Notes: generated by a model from the sequence alone, not told the origin. A stretch of 64,000 nucleotides of DNA from Cedecea neteri NBRC 105707 = ATCC 33855 (GCF_001571265.1 NZ_BCTL01000038.1:1-64000); one strand, 5' to 3'. Shown: positions 1-10,426, counted from the first letter of the stretch. Numbers and translations: made by a program.

Positions 1-2
1 GC

Positions 3-47
3 GTTCACCGTGCTCTGAACGAGCAGGGAAAATTGATCTACGGGTGA
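3..47 (+). CDS. Possible 3' end of an unidentified gene (partial)
   Basis: The first bases hold an open frame of about 14 codons ending at a TGA at 45-47 (last residues NEQGKLIYG). It would be the carboxy end of a gene convergent with malT, entering from outside the window. A second frame stays open slightly longer, so the reading is uncertain. In E. coli the gene converging on malT is rtcA, but 14 residues are not enough to identify it. From 48 to 167 I see only spacer DNA. Confidence 0.2.
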   Translation, partial: VHRALNEQGKLIYG

Positions 48-167
48 ACGGAACAACAGCGAACTTACAGATGTAATATCTTCAAATTATTGCGCTTTAC
101 ATATTTCCCAAATACAGGCCAAAGTACGCTTGGCGCTGCATTTAACTCCCCAGTCCTGGTTAGGTAG

Positions 168-2873
168 CTAAACCCCATACCCCATCATCTTCAGCAATTT
201 CTGCGCATGCTGTACCGCATCCTGACGATGCGCCACGCCCAGTTTCTGATACAGATTTCGGATATGCGTTTTAATGGTCGTTGCCGCGACGTCCAGCTCT
301 CCGGCGATCTGCTCGTTGCTGTAACCTGAATAAATCAGCCCCAGTACCTGCCACTCTCGCTGTGTCAGCGGGCTGGTGCGGATAAGCTCCGGCACTTCCG
401 GGTGGTTGAGCAGGCGGTTCACAAAGCTTTCGTCAAAATGAGCAAACTTATGGCGGTGATGCTGGTTTATCTCGCGCAGGATACGCTGGGCGCGGTGTTG
501 ATCCAGCTCCGGCAGCGTGTTGAGCTGGATAAGCTGACGCAGCTGCTGCGCCATCGCTTCCCCTTCAATCACGAAGTGGCTGATGAATCCGGTGCGGTTT
601 GCCAGCGACAGCGCTTCCAGCAGCACGCGCTGAGCATCACTTTTACGCCCCGACTGCCAGTACAGCTGGTTGAGCAGCAGCAGGTTGCGGTTAAGGTCGC
701 TCATCAGGCGCAGGCTGCGGGCGTTTTCGTTTAGCTCTTCCAACACCATTTCCGCCGGATCGTACTCGCCCAGCAGGATTTGTACGCGAGCAATGTTACG
801 CCACTGGCTCTGCAAGAAGTGGTTATTGGCAAATTCAGGCTTCGGCGTCTGACGCAGCCAGTTGGCCGCCGACGTTTTATCGCCAATCATTTGCCAGTAG
901 ATCACCCGCACCTTATCGGCGTTGGAGACCCAGTCGCTGTGCCAGGGACCGTTCCCAAGCAAATTTTCAAGGCGGTTAAGGTGATTGCGAGCATTATCCA
1001 GGTCACCGCGTGCCAGAGAGCACTGCACCAGCAGCGCCAGGCACTGCAGCTGTTGCTGCGGCTGGAAGCTGGAAAGCACCTCCATTCCGCTGCGGGCTGC
1101 CGTTTCGGCTTCATCCAGCCGGGCCCATGCCCAAAGCAGCTGGGCGCGGATACGCTGTAAAAACTCATGCAGCGGCAGTTGCTCGAGGTGCTGCTCGCGA
1201 ATCAGCACAAAGGCTTTTTCCTGCGTTTCCCATGCGGCCTGTAAAAAACCTTGAGCCAGCAGAATTTCGCTTTGCTGAATCAGACTCCACAGCGCGTAGT
1301 GCCAGACATCGTGGCGGCGAGCCATTTGCTCTGTTTGCTGCATAACGGAAAGCGACTTCGTGAGGTCGCCCTTGCAGTGCAGCACTTCGCCGTGAACCGA
1401 AGTGGCGACAATACGGCTGTAAAAATTGGCCAGCGGCAGCATTTCCAGCGCCACCATCGCCAGGCGCTCGGCTTCCGCAGGATCGCCCGCGTTGATGGCA
1501 ACCTGGGCCCGCAGGGCATTAAATTCGCCATGTAGCGTGTCGTCGATAACCAAATTCATTTCCTGCTCGGCTCTCGCCAGCAGGGTGTTCACTTCGCTAT
1601 AGCGGTGCTGGCTTTGCATCAGCCAGGCCTGGAGCAGTACAAGTTTGGGGTTTTCCAGCAGGCTTTCCCACGGCAGCGCTTTAAGCGACTCTTCCAGCAG
1701 CGTCAGTTCGCTGTGATTGAATAGCGCCCATGCGTGTCCCAGCAGGATGTCGCGCAGCATATTGGCATCTCCCGCCGCCAGCGCGTGGTGAATGGCCTCG
1801 CTTGGGAAGCCCTGGGCCATCCAGCTTTCAGCGGCCGCCCGATGAATATCCGGCAGCTCTGCGGCCAGCTCCCACTGGCAGCGCTGGCGCAGGAAACTGC
1901 CAAACAGCGGGTGGAAACAGAACCATTCGCCGGAATCATCCATGCGCTGCAGGAACAGGCCCTGGCGCTCGGTCTCTTCCAGACGCATCTGGCCGTTTTC
2001 TTCGCCTGTCACCTGGCTTATCAGCGTGTCATTCATCGAGCGCAGAATAGAACTTCGCAGCAGGAAGTTGCGGGTATCGGCATCAACGTTATTCAGGACT
2101 TCATCCACCAGATAATCTGAAAGATGGCTGGCGTTAATGCCAGACAGGCGGCGCGCAGAATGTTGAGCCGGGGTGTTGCTCTGGCGAGCGGACAAGGCAA
2201 TTAACTGTAGTGCCGTGACCCAGCCCGCAACGTCATCACACAGGCGGCTGCTGTCCGCTTGCTCGATAGGCGTTGCCAGGCGGTTATCGAAGAACTGTTT
2301 GGTTTCCTGATGCGTGAAAGCGAGCTGCTGGCTACCGATTTCCAATAGCTGGTCGCGTACGCGAAGGTTGGCAATGCCAAGCTGCGGTAAGTTACGCGAC
2401 AGAATCACCAGCGTCAGGTTTTCCGGCTGGTGGCGAATGAAAAAGCGCATCGCTTCGTGGATCACCGGGTTGGCGATCAGGTGGTAATCGTCAATGACCA
2501 GATATAGCGGCTTGTCCCATCCCGCCAGTTCGATGAACAACTGGGAAAAGAGCGAAGACAGGCTGGCATATTGCCGCTTTTGCGCCATGATTTCGCTACT
2601 GACACAGTGGCCGCCGGTAGCGTGTTGCACGGCAGCAATCAGGTAGCTGGCAAAGCGTTCCTGCTGGTTATCCCCTTCATCAAGGGAGTACCAGCCCAGC
2701 TCTTTTCGCCCGGCCGCCCACTGTGAGACCAGGGTAGTTTTACCATAACCGGCAGGGCTGGCGATCAGCGCTAAGCGATAGTTGGCGGCAGTCGAAAGCT
2801 TTACCAACAGGCGGTCGCGAACCACAGTGTTTTCCAGCCGAACAGGGCGACTTAATTTGGATGGGATTAACAT
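168..2873 (-). CDS. malT: MalT, ATP- and maltotriose-dependent activator of the mal regulon
   Basis: This is the 901-residue positive regulator of maltose and maltodextrin genes, the same length as E. coli MalT, and it begins [13 protein letters not shown] as in E. coli. A Walker A motif ([11 protein letters not shown], about residues 38-48) marks the STAND-type NTPase domain. A long middle region of helical TPR-like repeats binds maltotriose. A LuxR-type helix-turn-helix at about 830-895 ([12 protein letters not shown]...) binds MalT boxes. MalT oligomerises when bound to ATP and maltotriose. The gene is divergent from malP across 421 bp holding a CRP-like site and MalT boxes, which fits catabolite-controlled malT and MalT-controlled malPQ. 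The start is the only ATG giving the conserved amino end. Confidence 0.98.
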   Translation of the reverse strand: MLIPSKLSRPVRLENTVVRDRLLVKLSTAANYRLALIASPAGYGKTTLVSQWAAGRKELGWYSLDEGDNQQERFASYLIAAVQHATGGHCVSSEIMAQKRQYASLSSLFSQLFIELAGWDKPLYLVIDDYHLIANPVIHEAMRFFIRHQPENLTLVILSRNLPQLGIANLRVRDQLLEIGSQQLAFTHQETKQFFDNRLATPIEQADSSRLCDDVAGWVTALQLIALSARQSNTPAQHSARRLSGINASHLSDYLVDEVLNNVDADTRNFLLRSSILRSMNDTLISQVTGEENGQMRLEETERQGLFLQRMDDSGEWFCFHPLFGSFLRQRCQWELAAELPDIHRAAAESWMAQGFPSEAIHHALAAGDANMLRDILLGHAWALFNHSELTLLEESLKALPWESLLENPKLVLLQAWLMQSQHRYSEVNTLLARAEQEMNLVIDDTLHGEFNALRAQVAINAGDPAEAERLAMVALEMLPLANFYSRIVATSVHGEVLHCKGDLTKSLSVMQQTEQMARRHDVWHYALWSLIQQSEILLAQGFLQAAWETQEKAFVLIREQHLEQLPLHEFLQRIRAQLLWAWARLDEAETAARSGMEVLSSFQPQQQLQCLALLVQCSLARGDLDNARNHLNRLENLLGNGPWHSDWVSNADKVRVIYWQMIGDKTSAANWLRQTPKPEFANNHFLQSQWRNIARVQILLGEYDPAEMVLEELNENARSLRLMSDLNRNLLLLNQLYWQSGRKSDAQRVLLEALSLANRTGFISHFVIEGEAMAQQLRQLIQLNTLPELDQHRAQRILREINQHHRHKFAHFDESFVNRLLNHPEVPELIRTSPLTQREWQVLGLIYSGYSNEQIAGELDVAATTIKTHIRNLYQKLGVAHRQDAVQHAQKLLKMMGYGV

Positions 2874-3068
2874 AGTTGATCACTTCACTGTGTATAAATT
2901 TCCCCAACGTATTCCGCGCTGCAAGGCAGTCTTACCGCACTGCAGAAGGAATCATGGAGGGAAATGTTCAAGGATGCGATTTTTTTTACGCTTCGTAATT
3001 AATGCTTACGGATAAGGTCTGCCAGAATGCTTTTTATTGCAAGGTTGTTGAACTTTCTATTCTCGGTA

Positions 3069-3090
3069 AGTTGCACCCTGTCACAGTTCC
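3069..3090 (-). promoter_or_regulatory. Candidate CRP site upstream of malT
   Basis: Read on the minus strand this segment contains TGTGACAGGGTGCAA. It has one strong CRP half-site (TGTGA) and a weak second half, closely resembling the CRP site of the E. coli malT promoter (TGTGACACAGTGCAA, from memory). It lies about 200 bp before the malT start. CRP control of malT is established in E. coli; here it is inferred from the motif and its position. Confidence 0.6.
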
Positions 3091-3184
3091 ATTTTTTTCA
3101 TGAATGCGATTGCCCACTCCTTATGGCAACGCGGCTGAAACCTGTTACATCGCAGCGTCGAGTGGCAGGGATCACATTTTTCAC

Positions 3185-3226
3185 TCATCCTCGCTACTCC
3201 TCCCCGCGTAATCCGCGCCGGGAGGA
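3185..3226 (+). promoter_or_regulatory. MalT-box cluster of the malPQ promoter
   Basis: Three matches to the MalT box core GGA(T/G)GA occur within 42 bp: GGATGA on the minus strand at 3185-3190, GGAGGA on the minus strand at 3198-3203, and GGAGGA on the plus strand at 3221-3226. The two minus-strand boxes are 13 bp apart. This is the expected place for MalT activation of malPQ, 70-110 bp before the malP start. The rest of the 421-bp malT-malP gap (2874-3294) holds the CRP-like site and no credible gene. Confidence 0.7.
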
Positions 3227-3294
3227 GGAAGTCCCCCAGGCTGCCCGGCACACTAACGGGTAATGATTTTCGAACATTACAGGACCGATTTCCT

Positions 3295-5697
3295 ATGTCA
3301 CAGCCGATCTTCAGTAAAGAACAGTTCCAGTCCGCTCTGACGCGCCAGTGGCAGCGTTATGGCCTCACTGATGCCAGTGAAATGACCCGGCATCAGTGGT
3401 GGCATGCGGTTAGCGGTGCGCTTGCCGAGCTTTTAGCGGCTCAACCAGCAGAAAAACCTGAAGCCAAACAGCGCCACGTAAACTACATCTCGATGGAGTT
3501 TCTGATCGGGCGTCTGACGGGGAATAACCTGCTTAACCTGGGCTGGTTCACTGAGGTGAGCGATATACTGAAGGGTTACCAGATTAACCTCACCGATTTA
3601 CTGGAAGAAGAGACGGATCCGGCCTTAGGCAACGGCGGGCTGGGGAGACTGGCGGCCTGTTTCCTGGATTCAATGGCCACGGTCGGGCAATCGGCCATCG
3701 GTTATGGCCTGAACTATCAATATGGCCTGTTCCGCCAGTCCTTTAAGAACGGCAAGCAGATGGAAGCCCCGGACGACTGGCAGCGCGGCAGCTACCCCTG
3801 GTTCCGGCACAACAGCGCGCTGGACGTGCAGGTTGGGATCGGCGGTAAAGTGGTTAAAAACGGTAAAAATCAGCGCTGGGAACCGGCCTTTATTTTCCAG
3901 GGCGAAGCGTGGGATTTACCCGTGCTGGGCTACCGAAACGGCGTGGCACAGCCGCTGCGCCTGTGGCAGGCAAAGCATGCCCATCCCTTTGATTTAACGA
4001 AATTTAACGACGGCGAATTCCTTAAGGCCGAGCAGCAGGGCATTGACGCCGAGAAGCTAACCAAGGTGCTCTACCCGAATGACAATCACCTGAACGGCAA
4101 AAAGCTGCGCCTGATGCAGCAGTATTTCCAGTGTGCCTGCTCGGTGGCGGATATTCTGCGCCGTCATCATCTGGCGGGGCGCAAGCTCGCCGAGCTGGCG
4201 GATTACGAAGTGATCCAACTCAACGATACTCACCCAACTATCGCAATCCCGGAGCTGCTTCGTGTGCTGATTGACGAGCATCAGTTGAGCTGGGATGAGG
4301 CCTGGGCGGTGACCAGTCAAACGTTCGCCTACACCAACCACACCCTGATGCCTGAAGCTCTGGAGTGCTGGGACGAGAAGCTGGTGAAAGCGCTGCTGCC
4401 ACGCCATATGCAAATCATCAATGAGATTAACAAGCGCTTTAAGCTGCTGGTCGATAAAACCTGGCCGGGCGACGAGGCCGTTTGGGCGAAGCTCGCCGTG
4501 GTGCATAACAAACAGGTGCGTATGGCAAACCTGTGCGTGGTGGGTGGCTTTGCGGTTAACGGCGTTGCCGCGCTGCACTCTGAGCTGGTGGTTAAAGATC
4601 TGTTCCCGGAATACCACCAGCTGTGGCCGAACAAATTCCACAACGTCACGAACGGCATTACGCCACGTCGCTGGATCAAGCAGTGCAACCCTGCGCTTGC
4701 CGCGCTTTTCGACAAGACGCTGAAAAAAGAGTGGGCGAATAATCTCGACGTGCTTGAAGGGTTGGAAAAGCACGCCGATAACGCCAAATTCCGCCAGACC
4801 TGGCGCGAAATCAAATACCAGAACAAGGTGAAGCTGGCGGCCTTTGTGAAGGCCCGTACCGGGATTGTGATTAGCCCGGATGCGCTGTTCGATGTGCAGA
4901 TCAAGCGTCTGCACGAATACAAGCGCCAGCATCTCAACCTGCTGCATATCCTGGCGCAGTACAAAGAGATCCGTGAAAACCCGAAAGCAGACCGCGTACC
5001 GCGCGTTTACCTGTTTGGCGCGAAGGCGGCACCGGGCTATTACCTGGCAAAAAATATTATCTTTGCGATCAACAAGGTGGCCGAGGCGATCAATAACGAC
5101 CCGCTGGTGGGCGACAAGCTGAAGGTCGTTTTCCTGCCGGACTACTGCGTCTCTGCGGCGGAGATCATGATCCCGGCGGCCGATATCTCCGAGCAGATTT
5201 CGACCGCGGGCAAAGAAGCTTCCGGCACGGGCAACATGAAGCTGGCATTGAACGGCGCGCTGACGGTGGGGACGCTGGACGGTGCTAACGTTGAAATCGC
5301 CGAGAAAGTGGGTGAAGAGAATATCTTTATTTTTGGCCACACCGTCGAGCAGGTTAAAGCCCTGAAAGCCAAAGGCTATGACCCGGTGAAATGGCGCAAA
5401 AAAGATAAAGTGCTGGATGCGATCCTTAAAGAGCTGGAGCAGGGCAAATACAGCGAGGGTGATAAGCACGCCTTTGACCAGATGCTGCACAGCATCGGCA
5501 AAGAGGGCGGCGATCCTTATCTGGTGATGGCGGACTTTACCGCCTATGCCGAAGCGCAGAAGCTCGCCGACAAGCTTTATCTCGACCAGGAGGCGTGGAC
5601 GCGCGCGGCCATTCTGAACAGCGCCCGCTGCGGCATGTTTAGCTCCGATCGTTCGATTCGCGATTATCAGCAACGTATCTGGCAGGCAAAACGCTAA
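3295..5697 (+). CDS. malP: MalP, maltodextrin phosphorylase
   Basis: This 800-residue glycogen/maltodextrin phosphorylase (GT35) removes glucose from maltodextrin ends as glucose 1-phosphate, using pyridoxal phosphate in the cytoplasm. The family signature [14 protein letters not shown], which contains the PLP-binding lysine, is present near residue 645. Substrate and phosphate-site segments such as [14 protein letters not shown] and RLHEYKRQ are also intact. An AGGA ribosome site lies about 10 bases before the ATG. It is the first gene of malPQ, nine bases before malQ, and follows a cluster of MalT boxes. A glgP paralogue is possible by family, but the length, malQ linkage and MalT boxes favour malP. 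Confidence 0.97.
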   Translation: MSQPIFSKEQFQSALTRQWQRYGLTDASEMTRHQWWHAVSGALAELLAAQPAEKPEAKQRHVNYISMEFLIGRLTGNNLLNLGWFTEVSDILKGYQINLTDLLEEETDPALGNGGLGRLAACFLDSMATVGQSAIGYGLNYQYGLFRQSFKNGKQMEAPDDWQRGSYPWFRHNSALDVQVGIGGKVVKNGKNQRWEPAFIFQGEAWDLPVLGYRNGVAQPLRLWQAKHAHPFDLTKFNDGEFLKAEQQGIDAEKLTKVLYPNDNHLNGKKLRLMQQYFQCACSVADILRRHHLAGRKLAELADYEVIQLNDTHPTIAIPELLRVLIDEHQLSWDEAWAVTSQTFAYTNHTLMPEALECWDEKLVKALLPRHMQIINEINKRFKLLVDKTWPGDEAVWAKLAVVHNKQVRMANLCVVGGFAVNGVAALHSELVVKDLFPEYHQLWPNKFHNVTNGITPRRWIKQCNPALAALFDKTLKKEWANNLDVLEGLEKHADNAKFRQTWREIKYQNKVKLAAFVKARTGIVISPDALFDVQIKRLHEYKRQHLNLLHILAQYKEIRENPKADRVPRVYLFGAKAAPGYYLAKNIIFAINKVAEAINNDPLVGDKLKVVFLPDYCVSAAEIMIPAADISEQISTAGKEASGTGNMKLALNGALTVGTLDGANVEIAEKVGEENIFIFGHTVEQVKALKAKGYDPVKWRKKDKVLDAILKELEQGKYSEGDKHAFDQMLHSIGKEGGDPYLVMADFTAYAEAQKLADKLYLDQEAWTRAAILNSARCGMFSSDRSIRDYQQRIWQAKR

Positions 5698-5706
5698 GGG
5701 AGCGCC

Positions 5707-7785
5707 ATGGAACGTAAACGTCTTGATAGCGCCGCGCTGGCGGCCGGTATCAGCCCGAACTATATCAACGCCCACGGCAAACCGCAGGCTATTCCTGCCG
5801 AGACAAAGCTGCGCCTGCTCGAAGCCATGAATCGCACCGCCGCGCCGAAGCAGGTACCCACGCCGGTGCCCGTTGTGCAGGTTTTCACCGCGGGACAGCG
5901 GATGCAGCTGACGCTGGAAGGCGAAGGGGAGTTTAGCTGGCAGCTGACTACCGAAGAAGGATATGTCCATCACGGGCATGCCTCCGGCGGCAAGAAATTA
6001 TCGCTGCCGACGAAGTTGCCTGAGGGATATCACTCTCTGATGGTGACCCAACAAAAACAAAGCTGGGCGAGTCGGGTTATCGTCGCGCCGCCGCGTTGTT
6101 ATGAGCCGGATGCCTTATTGCAGGGCAAAAAACTGTGGGGTGCGTGCGTGCAGCTGTATACGCTGCGTTCTGAGGCGAACTGGGGCATCGGCGATTTTGG
6201 TGACCTGAAGCAGATGCTGGCGGATGTGGCAAAGCGTGGCGGGGCATTTATCGGCCTCAACCCGATTCATTCGCTTTATCCCGCGAACCCGGAAAGCGCC
6301 AGCCCGTACAGCCCTTCGTCACGCCGCTGGTTGAATGTCATCTATATCGACGTCAACGCGGTAGAAGATTTCCAAAACAGCAAAGCGGCGCAGGCGTGGT
6401 GGAAAAAATCCGCCGTGCAGAAACAGCTTCAGGACGTGAGAGATGTCGAGTGGGTGGATTATTCCGCCGTTACGTCACTTAAAGTTGCGGCGCTTCGTTT
6501 AGCCTGGCAGCAGTTCTCGCTGCGTAAATCCAGCGATGAACTGGTGGTCGCGTTTGACAGGTTCGTTGCTGAAGGGGGAGAAGGGCTGTTCTACCAGGCC
6601 GCCTATGATGCGCTTCATGCCAGTCAGGTTAACGAAGATCCTATGCGCTGGGGCTGGCCGGTGTGGCCTGAAGGCTATCGCGACGCCCATAGCCCGGAAG
6701 TGAAGCAGTTCTGCGAGCAGCATCGGGATGAGGTTAACTTCTGGCTTTGGCTGCAGTATCTGGCCTGGCGTCAGTTTAAGGCGTGCTGGGATGCCAGCCA
6801 GCAAGACGGGATGCCGATTGGCCTTTATCGTGACCTTGCGGTGGGCGTTGCTGAAGGCGGCTCCGAGACCTGGTGTGATCGCGAGCTTTACTGTCTGAAA
6901 GCCTCCGTTGGCGCGCCGCCGGATATCCTCGGCCCGTTAGGCCAAAATTGGGGGCTGCCGCCGATGGATCCCCATGTCATGGCTGCTCGCGGCTATCAAC
7001 CGTTTATCGAACTGCTGCGCGCCAATATGACCCACTGCGGCGCGCTGCGTATTGACCACGTGATGTCGATGCTGCGGCTATGGTGGATCCCTTACGGCGA
7101 AACGGCGGATAAGGGCGCGTACGTCCAGTATCCGGTCGACGATTTGCTGTCTATCCTTGCGCTTGAGAGCCAGCGTCACCGCTGCATGGTGATTGGTGAG
7201 GATTTAGGGACCGTGCCGGTTGAAATTGTCGGTAAGCTTCGCGACAGCGGCGTTTATTCTTACAAAGTGCTGTACTTCGAGCACGATGGCGAGAAACAGT
7301 TTAAGGCTCCAGCCTCATGGCCGAGGCAGTCGATGGCGGTCGCCACGACTCACGACTTGCCCACGCTGCGTGGCTACTGGAATAGCGGAGATTTAACGCT
7401 GGGCAAAACGCTGGGGCTTTATCCTGACGAAGAGGTGCTGGCGGGGCTGTATGAAGACCGTGAGCGAGCTAAACAAGGCTTGCTGGAGGGTTTGCATAAG
7501 TACGGCTGCTTGCCGAAGCGGGCCGGGCATAAAGCGGCGCTAATGACGATGACCGACACCCTCAACCGTGGAATGCAGCGTTATATCGCCGACAGCCATA
7601 GCGCACTGCTGGGGCTGCAGCCGGAGGATTGGCTGGACATGGCCGAGCCGGTGAATATCCCTGGCACCAGCGATCAGTATAAAAACTGGCGCCGGAAGCT
7701 AACGCGCTCGCTGGAGGCAATGTTTGCCGATGAACGGGTGAATAAGTTGCTGAAGGATTTGGATAAGCGGCGTAAGAAAGCGTAG
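5707..7785 (+). CDS. malQ: MalQ, 4-alpha-glucanotransferase (amylomaltase)
   Basis: This 692-residue GH77 enzyme moves maltosyl and longer glucan chains between maltodextrins, releasing glucose and making longer substrates for MalP. The GH77/GH13 catalytic set is visible: RIDHVM (nucleophile Asp), IGEDLG (acid/base Glu) and THDLPT (transition-state Asp). It starts nine bases after the malP stop with a GGGAG ribosome site, so the two are cotranscribed. In E. coli gntT follows malQ and nfuA; here only a short repeat separates malQ from nfuA. Confidence 0.97.
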   Translation: MERKRLDSAALAAGISPNYINAHGKPQAIPAETKLRLLEAMNRTAAPKQVPTPVPVVQVFTAGQRMQLTLEGEGEFSWQLTTEEGYVHHGHASGGKKLSLPTKLPEGYHSLMVTQQKQSWASRVIVAPPRCYEPDALLQGKKLWGACVQLYTLRSEANWGIGDFGDLKQMLADVAKRGGAFIGLNPIHSLYPANPESASPYSPSSRRWLNVIYIDVNAVEDFQNSKAAQAWWKKSAVQKQLQDVRDVEWVDYSAVTSLKVAALRLAWQQFSLRKSSDELVVAFDRFVAEGGEGLFYQAAYDALHASQVNEDPMRWGWPVWPEGYRDAHSPEVKQFCEQHRDEVNFWLWLQYLAWRQFKACWDASQQDGMPIGLYRDLAVGVAEGGSETWCDRELYCLKASVGAPPDILGPLGQNWGLPPMDPHVMAARGYQPFIELLRANMTHCGALRIDHVMSMLRLWWIPYGETADKGAYVQYPVDDLLSILALESQRHRCMVIGEDLGTVPVEIVGKLRDSGVYSYKVLYFEHDGEKQFKAPASWPRQSMAVATTHDLPTLRGYWNSGDLTLGKTLGLYPDEEVLAGLYEDRERAKQGLLEGLHKYGCLPKRAGHKAALMTMTDTLNRGMQRYIADSHSALLGLQPEDWLDMAEPVNIPGTSDQYKNWRRKLTRSLEAMFADERVNKLLKDLDKRRKKA

Positions 7786-7811
7786 ATACGTCTCAGGTTT
7801 CGCGATCTATC

Positions 7812-7859
7812 CCCTCTCCCTTTTAGGGAGAGGGTGAGGGTGAGGGTGAGGGTGAGGGT
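7812..7859 (+). repeat. Palindrome plus GAGGGT tandem hexamers between malQ and nfuA
   Basis: A palindrome with arms CCCTCTCCC (7812-7820) and GGGAGAGGG (7826-7834) runs directly into five perfect GAGGGT hexamers (7830-7859). The gap lies between the convergent 3' ends of malQ and nfuA. The arm sequence recurs at 13715-13734, 50516-50610 and, degenerate, at 57482-57505, so it belongs to a dispersed family. There is no T-run of normal length, so it is not a classical terminator. Confidence 0.75.
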
Positions 7860-7863
7860 CAAA

Positions 7864-8439
7864 CTAATAGTAAGAGTGCTCACCGCGCTGATGTTCGGTC
7901 AGGTCACGCACGCCTTTCAGCTCAGGGAACTCAGCCAGCAGCTGTTTCTCAATCCCTTCTTTCAGTGTTACGTCGACCATAGAACAGCCGTTACAGCCGC
8001 CGCCAAACTGCAGGATGGCGTAGCCTTCATCGGTAATTTCCATCAGCGTAACGCGACCGCCGTGGCCGGCCAGCTGTGGGTTAACGGTCGCCTGCAGCAT
8101 GTACTCGACGCGCTCCATCAGCGGCGCATCGTCAGACACTTTACGCATTTTTGCGTTAGGGGCTTTCAGCGTCAGCTGGGAACCGAGCTGATCGGTAACG
8201 AAGTCGATTTCGGCGTCTTCGAGGTAAGGGGCGCTCAGCTCATCAACATAGGCCGTTAACTGCTCAAACGGCAGCGCCGTGTCGGTCGCTTCAACCGCAT
8301 CCGGCGGACAATAAGACACACCACACTCCGCATTCGGGGTGCCAGGATTAATAACGAATACGCGGATTTGCGTCCCTTCTTCCTGATTTGCCAGTAGCTT
8401 GGCAAAGTGGGATTGTGCAGCATCGGAAATACGGATCAT
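7864..8439 (-). CDS. nfuA: NfuA, Fe-S biogenesis/repair protein
   Basis: NfuA carries a [4Fe-4S] cluster and passes it to target proteins such as aconitase and lipoyl synthase. It is 191 residues, as in E. coli. The amino part is a degenerate A-type scaffold domain (about 1-95) and the carboxy part is the Nfu domain with the cluster-binding pair Cys149 and Cys152 (GGGCNGCSM). It is followed by a repeat and malQ on the other strand, and transcribed in the same direction as gntX. Confidence 0.96.
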   Translation of the reverse strand: MIRISDAAQSHFAKLLANQEEGTQIRVFVINPGTPNAECGVSYCPPDAVEATDTALPFEQLTAYVDELSAPYLEDAEIDFVTDQLGSQLTLKAPNAKMRKVSDDAPLMERVEYMLQATVNPQLAGHGGRVTLMEITDEGYAILQFGGGCNGCSMVDVTLKEGIEKQLLAEFPELKGVRDLTEHQRGEHSYY

Positions 8440-8497
8440 AACGATTGCTCAATAGTTGACTATTTTAGTCGGTTATAATACGCCCATCGTCGAGGGT

Positions 8498-9181
8498 CTA
8501 CAAGGTTCGACACAGGCACCATACCTGGACAGTCGCTGCGCCCTGCTTTTTCAGCAATCGCGCTATCTCCGCAACAGTACTACCCGTCGTCACGACATCA
8601 TCCACAATAGCCATATGGCGACCCGCCACCGGGATTTCAACCCTAAAGATGCCTTTCAAATTCCTCTTTCTCTCTTTGGCCGTTAACGTGTGCTGCGCCG
8701 GTGAAGAACGTATACGTTTGATGGCAAAAGGGAAATACTTGCAACCCAGCCAGCGAGCAAGTGGAGTAGCAATAAGTGCGCTTTGGTTGTAGCCCCGTCG
8801 CCACGCTCTGGTGTGGTGTAAAGGCACGCTCAGCACGCTATCGGGCATTTGAATACGTCCCTCTCGCCTGGACGCCAAAATGCGTAGCAGCAGCAGGCGT
8901 GCCAAAGCCGGGGCGAGCGAGGGCGTACCGGTAAATTTCAGGTGATGAATCAATGTGCTTAGCGGCGGCAGATAGTCGGTCACGTAGGTTATTGCGTCCC
9001 ACTCGGGCATTCGCTGCAGGCAGCGACCACAGGGCAAACTCCCGCTCAGGGCCGGTAAACCGCATTGCGGGCAGCAGGCCTGCGGCTTAACGAGCGAAGT
9101 GGTGCAGCATGAGCAAATCCCCCAGCCTGAACAGGCAAGCGGTAACTGGCATAGCCAACAGCGGCCAGGGATTGTTAGCAT
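8498..9181 (-). CDS. gntX: GntX, ComF-family phosphoribosyltransferase-like protein
   Basis: The gene encodes 227 residues from the ATG at 9181 (MLTIPGRCWLC), the same length as E. coli GntX. Upstream in-frame codons give an implausible extension. The amino end has a four-cysteine zinc-ribbon-like region (CWLCQLP, CSCC, CPQCGLP, CGRC). The carboxy end has the phosphoribosyltransferase motif VDDVVTTGSTVAEIA. ComF relatives act in DNA transformation in naturally competent bacteria; in E. coli, gntX (yhgH) was linked to use of DNA as a nutrient. Its biochemical role is unknown. It is divergent from bioH. Confidence 0.9.
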   Translation of the reverse strand: MLTIPGRCWLCQLPLACSGWGICSCCTTSLVKPQACCPQCGLPALSGSLPCGRCLQRMPEWDAITYVTDYLPPLSTLIHHLKFTGTPSLAPALARLLLLRILASRREGRIQMPDSVLSVPLHHTRAWRRGYNQSALIATPLARWLGCKYFPFAIKRIRSSPAQHTLTAKERKRNLKGIFRVEIPVAGRHMAIVDDVVTTGSTVAEIARLLKKQGAATVQVWCLCRTL

Positions 9182-9219
9182 AGCGTTCTCCTTACTGATG
9201 AAAATGAGAACGGTAACCG

Positions 9220-9996
9220 ATGAGCGACCTGTGGTGGCAAACAAAAGGTGAAGGAAAAAACGATCTTGTGCTGCTGCACGGATGGGGGCTGAATGCGGAG
9301 GTTTGGCACAACATAGAATCAGAACTCGGCTCGCAATTTCGGCTGCATCTGGTCGACTTGCCGGGGTATGGTCGGAGCAAGGGGTTTGGTGCGCTGACGC
9401 TGGAGGAAATGGCCGACGTTGTGCTGGCTAAAGCTCCTGAGCGCGCCCTCTGGCTTGGCTGGAGCCTGGGCGGACTGGTCGCTAGTCAGGCCGCACTCGT
9501 CAGGCCTGAGCGTGTGAAGGCGCTGGTGACGGTGGCTTCCTCACCCTGTTTTACCGCCGCAGAAGGCTGGCCGGGCATTAAGCCGGAGGTGCTGGCCGGG
9601 TTCCAGCAGCAGCTAAGCGAGGATTTTCAGCGTACCGTGGAGCGTTTTCTGGCGCTGCAAACCCTGGGGACGGAAACCGCGCGTCAGGATGCTCGCCTGC
9701 TGAAAAGCGTCGTTCTGGAGCAGCCGATGCCGGAGGTGTCCGTGCTTAATGGAGGGCTTGAGATCCTGAGAACCGCCGATTTGCGCACGGGGCTTGCCGC
9801 ATCAGCAGTACCACATTTACGCCTGTATGGCAGACTGGACGGGCTTGTGCCACGTAAAGTGGTACCTCTGCTGGATGCTCTGTGGCCGCAGTCCAGCTCG
9901 GTTATCTTCGACAAGGCCGCCCATGCGCCGTTTATCTCTCATCCGGCGGAGTTTTGCCAGGCGATACGGGAGTGGGAACCAAGCCAGGGGCGGTAA
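9220..9996 (+). CDS. bioH: BioH, pimeloyl-ACP methyl ester carboxylesterase
   Basis: BioH is a 258-residue alpha/beta hydrolase that removes the methyl group from pimeloyl-ACP methyl ester, ending the disguised fatty-acid route to the biotin precursor pimeloyl-ACP. The nucleophile elbow GWSLGG places Ser82 as in E. coli BioH. The late Asp (YGRLDGLVP) and His (KAAHAPF) complete the triad. It stands alone, divergent from gntX, as in E. coli. Confidence 0.95.
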   Translation: MSDLWWQTKGEGKNDLVLLHGWGLNAEVWHNIESELGSQFRLHLVDLPGYGRSKGFGALTLEEMADVVLAKAPERALWLGWSLGGLVASQAALVRPERVKALVTVASSPCFTAAEGWPGIKPEVLAGFQQQLSEDFQRTVERFLALQTLGTETARQDARLLKSVVLEQPMPEVSVLNGGLEILRTADLRTGLAASAVPHLRLYGRLDGLVPRKVVPLLDALWPQSSSVIFDKAAHAPFISHPAEFCQAIREWEPSQGR

Positions 9997-10038
9997 GTTG
10001 TTCATCTGTGGCGAAAAAAGCATTTTGTGCCAATACTC

Positions 10039-10068
10039 AATTATTCACCTTGCGAAGGGTGAATAATT
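10039..10068. repeat. Perfect 11-bp AT-rich inverted repeat after bioH
   Basis: Arms AATTATTCACC (10039-10049) and GGTGAATAATT (10058-10068) flank an eight-base loop. It lies 43 bp after the bioH stop and about 60 bp before the DUF1471 gene. Neither strand has a T-run after the stem, so it is a poor intrinsic terminator. It could be an RNA 3'-end structure or a protein-binding site for the downstream gene. Confidence 0.7.
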
Positions 10069-10129
10069 AAACCGTTGCGGGATGAGTCCCGGTTACTAAA
10101 AAAGCAGATACCTACGGAGAGTACTGGCT

Positions 10130-10408
10130 ATGAAATTGATAACAGGCATTGTTACTGGATTGTTGGTTGGTGCTGTTTCCTTTGGCGCTTTTGCGGCTAA
10201 AGAGCTTGAGAAAGATAAAGTTGCGGGCATGAAATTAACGAAGATCGGCACGATCGTAACGGATAAAACTTCCGCTCCGATGGATGCGAAGCGCGATCTG
10301 GTTAAGAAAGCCGATAAGCTGGGGGGTGACTATTACGTGGTGACCAGCGCCGAGAAGTATACTAAAAACGTTCGCGCTACTGCGGATGTTTACAAGATAG
10401 CGAAATAA
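10130..10408 (+). CDS. Small secreted DUF1471 (YhcN/BhsA/McbA-type) protein
   Basis: This 92-residue protein has a clear Sec signal peptide (MKLITGIVTGLLVGAVSFGAFA, cleavage after about residue 22). The mature domain of about 70 residues matches the DUF1471 pattern of BhsA, YhcN, McbA and YdgH (KIGTIV...DAKRDLVKKADKLGGDYYVVTSA). Such proteins are periplasmic or outer-membrane associated and are induced by stress; their molecular function is poorly known. A GGAG ribosome site precedes the ATG. I do not know an E. coli counterpart at this locus, so no symbol is given. A strong terminator follows. Confidence 0.85.
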   Translation: MKLITGIVTGLLVGAVSFGAFAAKELEKDKVAGMKLTKIGTIVTDKTSAPMDAKRDLVKKADKLGGDYYVVTSAEKYTKNVRATADVYKIAK

Positions 10409-10426
10409 CACGCATTTCATGAAGCC

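Noticed and set aside
3027..3263. 78-residue ORF in the malT-malP gap
   Set aside because: It runs through the CRP-like site and the MalT boxes and has no ribosome site; regulatory DNA explains this region.
4057..5979. 640-residue ORF opposite malP/malQ
   Set aside because: It lies wholly antisense to malP and the start of malQ, and has no recognisable domain; it is a shadow created by codon use of the real genes.
7812..7859. Considered as a CRISPR-like or direct-repeat array
   Set aside because: The units are six bases with no spacers; it is a simple tandem repeat next to a palindrome.
10039..10068. Considered as a bioH terminator
   Set aside because: The stem is AT-rich and no T-run follows on either strand, so it is listed only as an inverted repeat.
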